This document shows positions 21,768 to 33,898 of a DNA stretch of 64,000 bases, in pieces. Within the stretch, counting starts at the first letter, position 1. Each line of letters starts with the position of its first letter. Source of the stretch: Lepidodermella squamata (lineage: Eukaryota > Gastrotricha); the NCBI GenBank assembly GCA_047495785.1, contig JBLDXI010000033.1, forward strand, positions 2,666,001-2,730,000. The letters are read 5' to 3'. Both the position numbers and the translations under genes were made by a program. The notes beneath the pieces are model-generated. The model did no database searches. It had not been told where the DNA came from and saw nothing but the letters and a program-made list of their open reading frames with translations.

Positions 21768-24347
21768 ATGGTGCCGATGTTTTGGCTTGCACTTGCTGCC
21801 GTGCTGTTCAAAGAACCGTCAACTATAGTCATTGAAGCAGCCGTTGCTCATGTCGGGCTAATTCAGCAAGCATCCGGCGGCAGCTCTGCATCTAACAACA
21901 AGCTGCGTTACAATAGTAAGTCCTCCCAGAACCACGGGGGCCAGCTTTCCTACTTGAGCCAACTCGAGTCACTGCAGTCCGGCGATCCTCACATTGAGCA
22001 GGATCGGGTTGATGATGAAACCGGTTCCAAGACATCTTCGGGCCGGTATTCAACTGCCCATTGTAGGTTCTTAGAGATCCCCTCCCCTCAGATTTCTCGT
22101 GCATGCGGTTATACACCCTGCTTTTACACTTGTCAGCAAACCCCAGGCGCACAGCTGTGACTCCACCGCTTTAATATACTGCGTATTCTCCTTTAATCGT
22201 GAATTCAACTGTTAGCTTGTGATAAACTATTTTTTATATAACAGACAACACTGCAGAATATGACTTGCGATCTCACTTGATGACTAACTATAGAATGGTG
22301 AGACCGGTTCAGCAAGCCACGTAAGTTTAACCTATTTGTAAGTGTCCTTTTCATATTTCACGCGCTTTTTCAGCGACTCACTGCTCGTTCTGACAAGATT
22401 ATTCCCTATAAAGATTCAGGAACTTGTAAGGAAAAATATGACTAATTTAACACGGCTGACGATTAAGTTTATTGCAGGTTGAAAAAGAGGAAAGGCTAGT
22501 TGTGACTGTCCGCGTGCAACTAGGATGGATTGACCAGACGTTAGCTTGGGATCCAGGTGCATTCAACAATCAAACTAGTGTCGTATTACCATACGACGTG
22601 AAAATCTGGTTACCCGAACTTCAGATCGTAAACAGGTAAATTTTATATTATAGAAACAAGGTGATTGGTTGATGACCGCTTGATTTTTTTCGCGCAGTGC
22701 CTTAGACATGTATGGAATATTCAGCATGAGAGAACGCAAGAGTCCAGTCAAAGCTCACTCTAATGGCGAGCTGTGGTGGCATCCAACTGGAAGAATGGAT
22801 GTCCGATGTGAGCTTCAGGTATAACAACATATTTGGGAATTTTGGATCGTCATAAGAATTCCTTTAATTCAGCTTATGTACTTCCCATTTGATTTTCAAC
22901 GCTGCGGAATCGTTTTGGAGCCAGTCATCTACACACAAGACCAATTGAACCTCACTCTGAGGCCGGATCGCAGTCCTGTAACTTTGTCCATGTACTCCGA
23001 AAACGGTTATTTATTATTACCGTCGCTGACCAATTATTTAAAATGATATTGTTGTTCTCAGGCCTCTGGGATCTTGTGAAAACTGGTGGCCGTTTCGAAA
23101 TATATTGGGTTTCCGGTACGACTGGCTTTTCCCGAGTCGAATTCGTGCTTTACCTTCAACGGCGAACAACCTACTACAAAATGTTAGATAACAAATACTT
23201 GATGGCCTGCATTTTTTATATGAACCCTCGTATCACTTCACTAGGAACATTATTTTCCCTTGTCTTCTGTTGTCCATCCTGCAATTGCTGACGTTCATTC
23301 TACCGATCGATAACGATGAACGAGTCCCGCAGGCCACCACCATACTGCTGTAAGTTTTTTGATAGCATCTTTATAATGCGGGAGCATTATTTTGTTTAAT
23401 TGGTAACCATAGGAGTGTCATCGTGTTCCAAACCGTGATCGTCGATCAGCTTCCGAAATCCTCGACGTCCATGTCGCTTCTCGCTATGTATATATCTACG
23501 TTAGTCGGAATCTCAACCGCCACGGTAGCCTCGTCGATCATTTGCTCGCTTTTCATCTCCTTACGGCCAAGCTGCTTTCAAGTTCCAGCGGTTCTGGAAC
23601 CTATTGTGAAACGCTGGTAATTGAAATAATTTCCGTTGCTTGTGGTGTCTTGATGAATTAACACAAAATAGCAATAATTGTCTTATTGTTCACAGTGTAA
23701 CCCGCCTACCACCCGCCCCACCGACTTCTCCCAACAGTGACATGAATTCTATGGCCATGCCGCCCCATCGCTACAGCAAAAGCATGCGCCGAAGAAGGTC
23801 AACTATGATCCCTACCGGCTCGCCACTCAGCTCGCCTCCCCAAGATAGCCAAGCGACAACGCGGCAACCAAGCGACGGCAATAACACAGACGATGCCGTT
23901 TGGCAGCCGATCAAATCAACGAGACCCGATCAGGCAACATCGGCGAACAATGGCAGCTGCGTGTTTGCCTTCCACGAAGTCAGTGAGTACCAGTCGCGGT
24001 TCGTCTCTCCCGGACGCCGCATGTCACGACATGCCGTGCACAATCCGTTAATAAACGCATCGGCAGCGAGTCGTTCGAACAGCGTCATTAACGAACCCAA
24101 CAGCAAGGTGCCGAATCTCACCTGTGACGCACAGCCGCTGACCGGCGGCAATTTCAGCTTCACATTCGGCGACGTCGAGGCAACTCTTCCCCGGCCACCT
24201 TACATCCTTGTAATCGATTGGTGCCGCATGTCTCACATTATTAACGCCGCCATGTTCACACTTTGCCTGTGCCTCGACGTTCTCGTTCCATCCGTGCTCT
24301 TCTACGTCATGCCCCCCGTTCAACCGCCTCGTGACAGTTACAGCTAG
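21768..24347 (+). CDS. Cys-loop ligand-gated ion channel subunit, nicotinic-like (cluster copy B)
   Basis: Ten exons: 21768-22062, 22245-22320, 22374-22425, 22478-22635, 22698-22818, 22873-23005, 23062-23182, 23245-23349, 23413-23616, 23696-24347 (638 residues). In-frame ATGs at 21705 and 21723 are alternatives; 21768 gives the best signal peptide (MVPMFWLALAAVLF). After a polar Gly/Ser insert come NYRMVRPVQQA, VKIWLPELQIVN, LWWHPTGRMDVRC and the 13-residue Cys-loop CELQLMYFPFDFQRC. M1 contains IIFPCLLLSI; M2 follows DNDERVP, again cation-type. The cytoplasmic loop is Ser/Pro-rich and M4 lies near the C-terminus (HIINAAMFTLCLCL). No vicinal cysteines in loop C. AATAAA at 24508-24513. Intron positions largely match the neighbours, showing local duplication. 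Confidence 0.87.
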
Positions 24348-26869
24348 CCAATTCAATATATTACGTGTATTTCTATATTTTTCTATCATTGAAATTGCTC
24401 CAGCCTACTATTTATCATAATTTATTTCCGACCTTCGACTTGTATGGTGTTGCTGAGGAATTTCCGCCAATATAGATTGAAAAAGTCATGCAGGCTTATG
24501 GTCAGTGAATAAAGTTGGATCCGTATAATCTCCATGCCGCTTCATTTTTTGCTTATTTGCTGTTATAAAATCGTGGTTCGGATTTGCTATCACCTACAGC
24601 GATGAATCCATGGCGCAATACAAAACAAAGATGTATAGGGTCCAGAGAACAGCGAACGAACCATAATCTAAAAGCTGGAGAAATTGATTCCAAGGTTCAT
24701 TAGGTAAATCTGCAGCCAATAGATAGACTTAGGGAAAGCACCTTCATTGCGAAATTTAAAATTTGATCGTCAATAGTTGCTGCGCATAAAGGATGTATGT
24801 TTTACAAGTCACATGGGTGGCGAATTGCGCTTGGTGTTTGGTCTGCCATCAACAATGGCCCCGGCAATCACGGCAGAAGGCAGAAAGGTAGAAAAGTGGG
24901 CTTATAGTGAATTGTAATAAGCCTATTTCGCTTCCGATTGCGATGGCCGTATATTTCTGTTTCCTGTTAATAACGAGGGTATAGATATGGCAGTGTGAAC
25001 AAGGAGCAATTGCTCTCATCTTCTAATACTCAGAATCGCGAGCTTTTTGGTTGAAGTGCAACTCGACATTGCGAAATCGATTTCGAGCGATGAGCATGCA
25101 ATTTTCTAAAACAGTTTTATACTTGAATGCTATTCAAGCTAGGCCCTCAACATTTGCACCATGCATCGGTATGCCTAGCACATGTGCCAATTATAGGCTA
25201 TGAAAAATGTTCTTGAGTAAAGTTCAGAAACTTGTTAATTTGCCTTTTTGCAGATATTTCCCGCCAGGTATTTTTTAATTTACTGATATTTAAATATATG
25301 TTGATAAATTCATTGCAAGATTGTCCTCTAGCTATAAATACTCCTGTAGGGTAAATGTGCTTGACACAATGAACATTTGTCAAGTCAGTCTGTTAAGTTT
25401 AATAAAAAAAAGCCTGTATTAATTCCCTGAGACTCTATACGGCAATGAAGCAAATTACTATGACTAAATATATGACTAATACTATGAGCTTACTTAATAT
25501 CGCATCATCCATCAATTGTTGCGATATCTAATAATCTACGAAAATCTGTAGCCGCCGATTTTTCGTCGGTTTTTATCGCTTAGCGCAGCTCATTGTTGAA
25601 ATCCTGTTTACACATATACACAGCCAAATTTATCATACAGTTATTGGTTACATATAGGACTGTTTACCTGCTTCTGTGTCAAATATTTAGATTCTTTTCA
25701 TCGAGTGCAAACTTCCCGTTTTTATTAATATCAGCGGTAGAGTTTACATCTGGATAGAGACACTGCCACTGTTCGATCGACCTCTACTCAGCTTACCAAT
25801 GATTATCATAACTTCGCTCCATTTCTCAATCTATGAGTCCTCATCTTGCTCATAGTCCTCCCCTCCTATCCACCTTGCATATTGCGATGACTTGCATATA
25901 TTGCGAAACAAAGACTGCACACTGATACAATCGGGGCAGGTCATTTGAAGTCATGATAAGGCTTGAAGATCTTCATCTTAAAAATAAGAATTAGGAGGCT
26001 CTTTACAAATATCTGTCATTGGTGGCTATGACTGGGCAATTTTACCTCAAAATCCGTTTAATAATGTCGCTGAGGATTATATTTTTCATGATGGTAAAAC
26101 TGGTTGGCCCCGATGATTCCTGCTCTAGGGCTTTTAGTGCGGCGATGAGGGCAGTGGGCCCACGCCTGATGATTGTCATACATAACCAGCGGTTGGCTGA
26201 TAGATTGAGTTCGCTACATAGGCAACGGAGCTTGCGAGCGAAAATGTTTTTATTTGCGTTGCGGCCAGTTTTTACTTTGATTGCGTTTATCCCTTGTAAA
26301 ACATATGCGCATCTTGTTCAGGCAATCTCGGCATCTATACAGATAAAATTGATGCTAATCCAATAACGCTGCGAAGCCACATATTTTTTTGCGCGCTTCA
26401 CCAGAATCTCGTTACGCGGCGACAGTGCAATTACAGCCGCGCTAATACTTTTGTTGCCAATCAACGTTTTGAGCGACCGCAAGTTGGTGAAATTTCGTAA
26501 CCTTTCTAGATCTGTACTACTCTGTTCTACTTAATCCTTGCTGTTATTTAAGTTGATAAAAAACGCGAATTACAGAGCATAGGACATAGGACAACATTGA
26601 TCGACTGTCGAAATAAATGAGAGCTGCCGCCACCGCCGACGAAGACGAGTCCCTCTCGGCCTCGACAAATTGACCAGGCTGTTGCGTTTGCCAACTCACT
26701 GACATTCAATACACCTAATTCAACTAATAGCCCGCACCACATATATCGAAGCCTAAAAATTCTGGTCCCATTGGACATTCTAACAATGGAATCATTCCAG
26801 CGGCTGATTACCGCAGTTTGTGAGTTCAAAACATAGCACAACTTGTCTCTCGAATAAGTTATTTTTGTA
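24348..26869. other. Long intergenic region between channel copies B and C
   Basis: About 2.5 kb of AT-rich sequence. It holds the poly(A) signal of copy B (24508-24513). Frames of 60-120 codons (for example 26019-26366 +) start without ATG or have no motif. I see no channel pseudogene, RNA gene or repeat here. Confidence 0.5.
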
Positions 26870-29800
26870 ATGAACGCACTTGTAGCGCTTTTGTCAAATC
26901 TGATCGCGCATTTCGTCACCGGTTATAGCGTGCCGCAAACCGACGAGCAGCGTTTGGTGCGTTACCTAACAGCTAATTATTCCAGAATTGGAAAACCAGG
27001 CTCTTCGAGTGGTGCCGCGCTAATCGTGCAAACAAGATTCTTTCCGATTAAACTACAAAATTTATTGGAGAAGGACGAGGCGCTTCAAATGACTGTTCGA
27101 ATACAGCTGGTAGTTGAATTTTAATTTCATTTTTAATCTTGTAATAATATCTTCCCGATAGAGCTGGAAAGATCCCGCGCTACAATTTGATCCGGCAATG
27201 TTCAATAATCAGACTTCGGTGATTTTGCCCGGTGGCTCAGTATGGGTTCCTGACCTGCAGATTTCCAACTCCATGTCAGACTTATATGGCCTGCTGCGGG
27301 ATCCGCGATTCGACTTCAAAGTCTATAGCGACGGCTCTGTCTGGTGGCACCCGACTGGCAACATCGCCACTCGATGTGAAGTGAGCTATCGATTATATGA
27401 GAAGTCAGCTTTCATCCATCTTAACCTATTTCAGATTATGCTGGCGTATTTTCCATTTGATTACCAGGTAACCCGCTGCGGGTTTTGTTGCTATTTTCAT
27501 TTGTATCTCTTTGTATTTTAGCGGTGTCCTATCGTTATGGAAAGTGTAATTTACACACACAATCAATGTAAGCTTATCAAACCTAAAAGGAATCGAATCC
27601 TGTAACGATTTTATTTGTTGCAGTGAACTTGACATTACGCTACGACAAGACGCCGTTTAGCAAGTCTATGTATGCAGAAAGGTGAGAGCTTATATAAGGA
27701 ATAAAACCAAATTCAATTCGTCACTAAATTTACTTTTATTTGGGCTTGGGATGAGACTTTCGCAATTACGGCCAACGAACTAATACCCTTTGGAAATCAA
27801 AATAAATCTAGAATCTACAATATTTGAAAGTTTTAACCTAGTTTGGCTTTGACTCGGTTATGATTTAAAATGGAATCCTAAATATGCCGAAGTAGTTCGG
27901 CCAGGCATAGTGCGTGAGGCTATACAAATATTGTGTTGAAATAATTTGGTACCTGAAATTCGAAGTGATAACAAACAGCTTTTCTTGCGTTTCGAATGAT
28001 TTTTATTCATTCTTTTCTATTCCTATTTCGCAGTGGTCATTGGGATTTGCTATCGCTACGAGCTCGCAGCCGGCTAAAGTTCGTGACTAATTCGACAGCT
28101 TTCACCAGCGTTGAATTCTGGCTTTTCCTTGGCCGTAAAAGCGGCTATTACAAGCTGAACATAATATTTCCCTGTGGAATGTTGTCAGCTCTCCAGGTCG
28201 GTTTTGTTGAAATTTTCATGGAATATACACATCCTCCGTTTTGTTCAATTTCTAGATGCTGACATTTTTTCTCCCGTTAGAATCGTCCGAGCGGGTCCCC
28301 GAAGCCACTACTATCCTTTTGTCAGTAATTGTTTTTCAATCAATGATAATTCAGGATCTACCGCGCAGCAGCGATGCTCTGCCGCTCCTATGTAAGTTTC
28401 ATAAAAACAACAGCTTTTAGATACTTCTCGGAACAATAGTGTCAATCGATACCCCGATTAAGTCTATTTGGATTTCATTCATCGTACACTCACTTGCCCC
28501 AAAGGGCTTATGAATGGACGATTGTAAATGATTTCTCTACTGTTGTCCAAATTGTTCAATGTAATAAGCAAAATTTGACCTTAATTGCATTCCCTCGGGC
28601 AACACGTATCCATTATTTATTGCTTTGTTGTTATACGTAGGTGTCTACATCGACTTGCTGACTGGAATTAGCGTCATTTCAGGTGAGTTCGGCTAAGTTA
28701 TACTTTCCGGAGTGAGAATAAAAATGAAAAAATTATCAAATAATGATCAAATAAATTAAGGCTCCCGAAAGACGATGGACTATTTTAACTGTCTATTTTA
28801 GTTGCCACGCGAGTATTCAGACTCCAATTCAGGCTCGGTTTTAGTTTAGTTAGGGAAAACACACAAATTCACAGGAAATCCTAACACAATGAGCGGATAT
28901 ATCGCTTCCTCATATCCATTTGTTATGCCCTAAAAATATTATATTTCATTCTCATATTTGTTCAGTTGGCGAAGCTGTCCTCATCTCTTATCTGGTGTCA
29001 AGAAAACAAGAACGCCGCTTTTGTCCCAATTGGGCCGTCCCAATGCTCAAGTAACTTAGTAATGACCGAATGTAAAATGGCTAATTACATTTCCTGCAAT
29101 ATCTATAGGCTTCTCTATCGGTTACGAAATCGTGAGCCGCTGTACGATGCACCGTCGAAGGAAAGCAGCGATCTTGTGGAAGGATACAATAAGCCCCGTT
29201 TCGCACATCATTGTCATCATTGCCACCAAGAGAGCGAAATTTTCGAACCGAACGTGACAGCCCATCGGCGTCATTGCCTCTGGTGTCACGAGTACGTCTG
29301 CCCTCGGCATGCCGCTAACATTTTCACCAACGAATTCGCCGCCGATACGCATCACCATCCACCGGCAATCACGCGTCGCCGCAGCTCCGGTAGGCCTGCG
29401 AAGCCGACTGGTAATGGCTCTGTTTTGGGCGATCATCGTAAAGAATTGTTGCTGATGAGCCGACACGATGTATTTGATACTCCTGAGGCGCGTCGTCCCA
29501 ACAACCTGAAACTGACGAATCACGCGTCGATCAGCTCTGCCAGATCTCGTCCTGTCCTACTCGCGCCTTTGGCCAGACTCGACGGTGGCTCTGACTACGA
29601 CTCATCCGACTTCGAAATCGCAGGCAGCAGGTTCAAGCTTGCGTCAGCTCCAATCGTCAGGCAAATAGACGTGGCTGAGAACAGTGAGACAATGCCGATA
29701 CCATCGATTGGGCTGATTGATGACGACGAGGCTTACAGTCGCATTCGTCTGCCGTCGACGAGCAGCGAGAGCCCCCGGCAGTTGCCGCCGCGACCCCTCT

Positions 29801-30099
29801 CGCCACCTCCTCCGCTTCCTTCAATTATGACAAAACCACTCGGAAACCACGTTGGTCCCACTGCTATGACACCTGAGGAGAATCCGAGGCTGCGGCGGCG
29901 CCAGAAACGGGCACGCGAGTCTAAACGTCGCGAGGGCTCGGCATTAACTCCTATTCTCCTAGTCGACTTTGTATTTTTAGCTAAAGTTGTCGATTACGTT
30001 GCATTTGTGTGCTGCTTATGCTCTATCACCGGCGTACCCATCTTCCTGTTCGGCATTGTCCCACCAGACTCGCCAGACTACAACCTCGATACACGTTAA
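26870..30099 (+). CDS. Cys-loop ligand-gated ion channel subunit with Cys/His cluster in its cytoplasmic loop (copy C)
   Basis: Ten exons: 26870-27109, 27162-27380, 27435-27467, 27522-27567, 27624-27681, 28034-28196, 28256-28391, 28641-28682, 28966-29050, 29109-30099 (670 residues). A signal peptide (MNALVALLSNLIAHFVTG) precedes LTANYSRIG, VWVPDLQISN, VWWHPTGNIATRC and Cys-loop CEIMLAYFPFDYQRC. M1 contains IIFPCGML; M2 follows ESSERVP (cation-type). The large M3-M4 loop has an unusual pattern C-x2-C-x17-C-x2-C-x4-C-x2-H around CHHC and CLWCHEYVCPRH, reminiscent of a zinc-binding module; it also has Pro-rich and basic runs (RLRRRQKRARESKRRE). M4 and a VPPDSPDYNLDTR tail end the protein. Loop C has no vicinal cysteines. 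AATAAA at 30149-30154. Confidence 0.87.
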
Positions 30100-30458
30100 T
30101 ATAACTCCTCCTTTCGATTCATCCTGGTTTTCTGATGATTTTTTCTCAAATAAAGACATTCGCTAGACGAACAAAAGCGTCGTTTTCGTTTCCAATAAAG
30201 CATATCTAATTTGGCCCAACTCCCAGCTTTTGAACTAACAAGATTGTCGCAAACGATTTACACTCATCCTGTATTTGTCTCGCAATTTATTATTTGCCGT
30301 TGCCGGGCGATGATAAAAATGATAGCACATATTATTATACCATATTTGATTTTTATCGACTAATCTTTTCAGTATGAGAACATTTTGATTGTAGAAAATT
30401 GAGAAATCAGGCGATTATAGGGACGCTCGCACCGCAGGAGAAGAAAGTTCAGGAAGGC
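30100..30458. other. Convergent intergenic region
   Basis: Separates the 3' ends of channel copies C (+) and D (-). It holds AATAAA for C at 30149-30154 and, on the minus strand, AATAAA for D at 30291-30286. Confidence 0.7.
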
Positions 30459-33400
30459 TCACATATCGCTGACTGATGTCGGCGGTAGTATGCCGAAAAG
30501 GACAACCTAATTGAAGCAGGCAAATAAGAACAGTTGTTACGAAGAAAAGTGAAATAAACCTACCGGAACTACAATGACGACCAGCAGACATATCAGAAAC
30601 ATGAACGCATCTGGTATAGAAAAGGCAAATCAATACTTGACGCATTAGAATTCCTCCCAATCAATTTCATCATAATGTTATTTTTCTCAACAGTAAGGAC
30701 AATTATAGGCCTCGAATGTACCTAAAAGCGATTGATCTACGCAAATTGTGCAGCACTATCATCAGTGCCCTAAGCATCGCTGGAAAAATGTCAGAAAAAG
30801 GTCGCAACTTGAGTTGGGAAGTTTTAATTATATTTTCTCGAAAAACTGAATAATCAGCAGAATCTTTAAAATTGTCTAAAATAGCCCCATTCGCCCTAGT
30901 TTTGTAATATAAAAACGAACCGAGCACTCGCGCAAGATAAATCCAATCAAGGATGATGTCGTCGCTGTCGGCGGCTGGAAATGCAAATTGAATTAGAGCC
31001 AGAGGGGACCTAAAATGTAGGTTAACTCACAAGGCACGAAAAGAGAAGGCCGAGAACGCCGCATGCACGGCTGGCGAGGCAAACCGGGTAACAGGTTCAC
31101 GCTGCCATCCCCCTGGCTAGCTCGCCCAGCATCAGCGCTATTGACAGCATTCGCCGTGACAATGGAGGCATTTCTAGGAGGTTCAGAGTTCTGCCTCCTC
31201 GAGCTATTATTCGGTGATGGCGATGGTGACTCTCCCGTTAATCGCTTGTCAATCATGCTATACTCAGGCACTTTTTTCGGTGAAGAATCTGGTCGTTGCT
31301 GTTTCAACGCCAACGGAGGAGGCGCAGGCGAGGCGCCCAACCGCGGTAACGCTGATGTCTGCCATACGTCGTCCAACGAATTTGTATCATCGACGAATAA
31401 ATCAGCCTCGAGTGCACCGCCTCCTGGTATCTGCAGAGACGCTACCATGGACGACTGCATACCTACTGGCTGGTGGTGCACCGATCCGTACAGAGAAGAC
31501 ATCATAATCGACGAGTCCGGGTCGAAATCAGCCAGAGGCGCGTCGAACAGCAATGTAGTTGGCTGTGTGCTCGAGCGGGCGGTAGGTCGCCGCGATGAAA
31601 TACTCGGCGTGTCAGCGCCGCTTTGCCTAGCTGGCGTGCTGGCGCCTGATCCACCGGCGCCGGGCAAAAACTTGACGCCGCCATTTGGCGCAGAGCCAGG
31701 GAATTGCAGTGGAGCTTTGCGCCGGGCAGGCGATGACGTAGCATTCGCTCCTAAATTATTCGCATTCACGTTGTCGAGTATGATGGCGCCTGCTGACCCA
31801 GTTTTGCCGATCCGTTTGTTTCGCTTAAAAGCAGCATCGGCCGATCCAGCGCTGCCGCTGTTTCCTGCCCCGAAAAAGCTCGAAATGGCGAAAGAGTTGC
31901 GTAGGAATGCGAGCGAAGTTCGCTTTCGCTTGGCCCGAGGATTTTCGCTGCTGTTCCACTTGTATATGAAAGTAAGGAAGCCGTGCGCCCATTTCGGTGC
32001 CTTCGTTCGCATGCCCTTTCGCGACACAAGGCTGGCGACTATGACGGCCTCCGCAACTGCCAGTACACTGATACCAGTAAGCATGTCAACGTAGATACAC
32101 AGCAGCGGAATAGAATTTGAAGACCTGAAAAGCGATAACAAATGATTTTTTCGGCTCCGCTTGACCGCTCGAAAATTACCTTGGTAATTGATCAACGATC
32201 ATAGTTTGAAAGACAATTACTGACAGCAAAATTGATGTTGCCTCGGGAACTCGTTCGGTCGATTCGAGTGGGAAGAAAAATGTCAACATTTGCAGTCCAG
32301 AAAGCATACAGCACTGTGAAAATTCAATATAACTTCTTATAATTTAGGAACTGTACATTTTGAAATAACAGCCCGGGCTCACATATGTGTTCAATCTCTA
32401 AAAATTGAAAATCACAAAAATGGAACTCTTGGCGTGTTAACTATATTAACGAATGAGTTACTATTTAGTACTCTATTAAAAGCGATAAATTAGCCATCGA
32501 AGATTGAAAAATTATGAATCGGGAATTACCGGAAAGATAATGTTCATCTTGAAGTAAGTCGTCTTGCGGCCGAGGTACAACCAGAATTCGACCCGGGTGA
32601 ACGCCGTCGAATTGGTCACCCACAGAACTCGCGGCTGACCTGTCACCTTGAGTAAATCCCAATGACCTGATTCAGCATACTGTTGAAAACAAGGTTATGT
32701 AAATGACAATATCAAAACTTGAATAATGTCCCCACCATTGAGAGAGATACGGGTGATCTATCTGTACGAACTGTGAGGTTCAACTGGGTGTGACTATAAA
32801 TGGCTGATTCAAGCATTATCGGGCATCGCTGATCTAGAGTCATCAATATTGAACGTAAATTTATGTTTCTTATATTACAGTGAAATGACGTACAGTCAAA
32901 CGGAAAATACATTAGATGTAGTTCGCAACGTGTGACAAGATTGCCTGTCGGATGCCACCAAACCGATCCATCGCTATGAACTTTGAAGTCAAACTTCTGG
33001 TCTCGCAGCAGTGCGTACAGATCCGAGACACTGTTCACGATCTACAAACAAAAGTTAGCGCGTTAATTTTTGGATATCAGTTGGGATAGTAGTCGGAAAG
33101 TTAATTTTCATATACCGAGAAAACCCTGCTCGCTTCTGTGTGAAAAGATCACCTGAGAACTTGAATTCCCTGTGGAAAAGGTTCCTAATGTCTTAAAAGC
33201 TCTAATAGCAAACTTAGCCTTCGATGAGATAAAATTGCGATTAAGAAGGAAAACCCTGATCAAAAACACGCAATTCACAACAGCCCGAAATTTACCTGGA
33301 GGTCGGGGATCCACAACTGACCACCAGGAATCACAACTGTGGATTGATTGTTAAAATCACCGGCGTGCCAAACAAGCATCCGATCGCGCCAGGTCTAAAA

Positions 33401-33898
33401 CAATGTAATAATGCAATAGCCGCGAATAACCAATTAAGGGGATCTCAAACCAATTGTAACCGCATCGTCATTTCCAGGACTTCATTTTTTTCATACTGGA
33501 ATAAATTGAATTAAAATCGGTTTACAGCTAATTTTAAAGGAAGGTACAAACCATGTTCAGCAATTTAATTGGAAACAAACGCGCTAATACTAACACAGCC
33601 TCGTTTGACCTGAAACGAAGAATAGTCAGCTTGGTACAGAGAGGCGTTGGATATTATTGCTCACCTTGCAACAGGTCTAGCCACTTTGGAATAATTAGTA
33701 AGGAGATACCGCAACAGAAGGTATTCCTCGGATACACCTGTACCAATATGAATAATTTTAGGAGCAGAAATGTGTTGAAATCAAACCGTGTGGTCGCATT
33801 GCTAGTGACGTCAATTGGCCTGACGTAGTGAGAAAGCAGTGGATTGCGAGTGTCACTAGTATTACCCACACCGAGGGTTTTGTTCGCGTCGGCAGCAT
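30459..33898 (-). CDS. Cys-loop ligand-gated ion channel subunit, nicotinic-like (inverted copy D)
   Basis: Thirteen exons: 33898-33787, 33737-33665, 33609-33552, 33495-33451, 33394-33296, 33041-32894, 32833-32736, 32679-32530, 32313-32180, 32124-31031, 30974-30921, 30610-30564, 30506-30459 (719 residues, frame-consistent). A signal peptide (MLPTRTKPSVWVILVTLAIH) is followed by LLTNYSKVARPVA, LWIPDLQIVN, VWWHPTGNLVTRC and Cys-loop CELHLMYFPFDYQRC. M1 contains NIIFPCCML; M2 follows ESTERVP (cation-type). The M3-M4 loop, about 350 residues in one exon, is Ala/Ser/Pro-rich and low-complexity. M4 is split over the last exons (FMFLICLLVVIVVP, then VVLFGILPP). It is closest in layout to copy C and is the only inverted member. 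Loop C again lacks paired cysteines. Confidence 0.87.

Noticed and set aside
26548-26919. 123-codon minus frame upstream of channel copy C
   Set aside because: No ATG start, overlaps the signal-peptide exon of copy C, and no recognisable domain.
31063-32094. 343-codon + strand frame
   Set aside because: It lies exactly antisense to the long loop exon of channel copy D, whose frame and splice sites are well supported.
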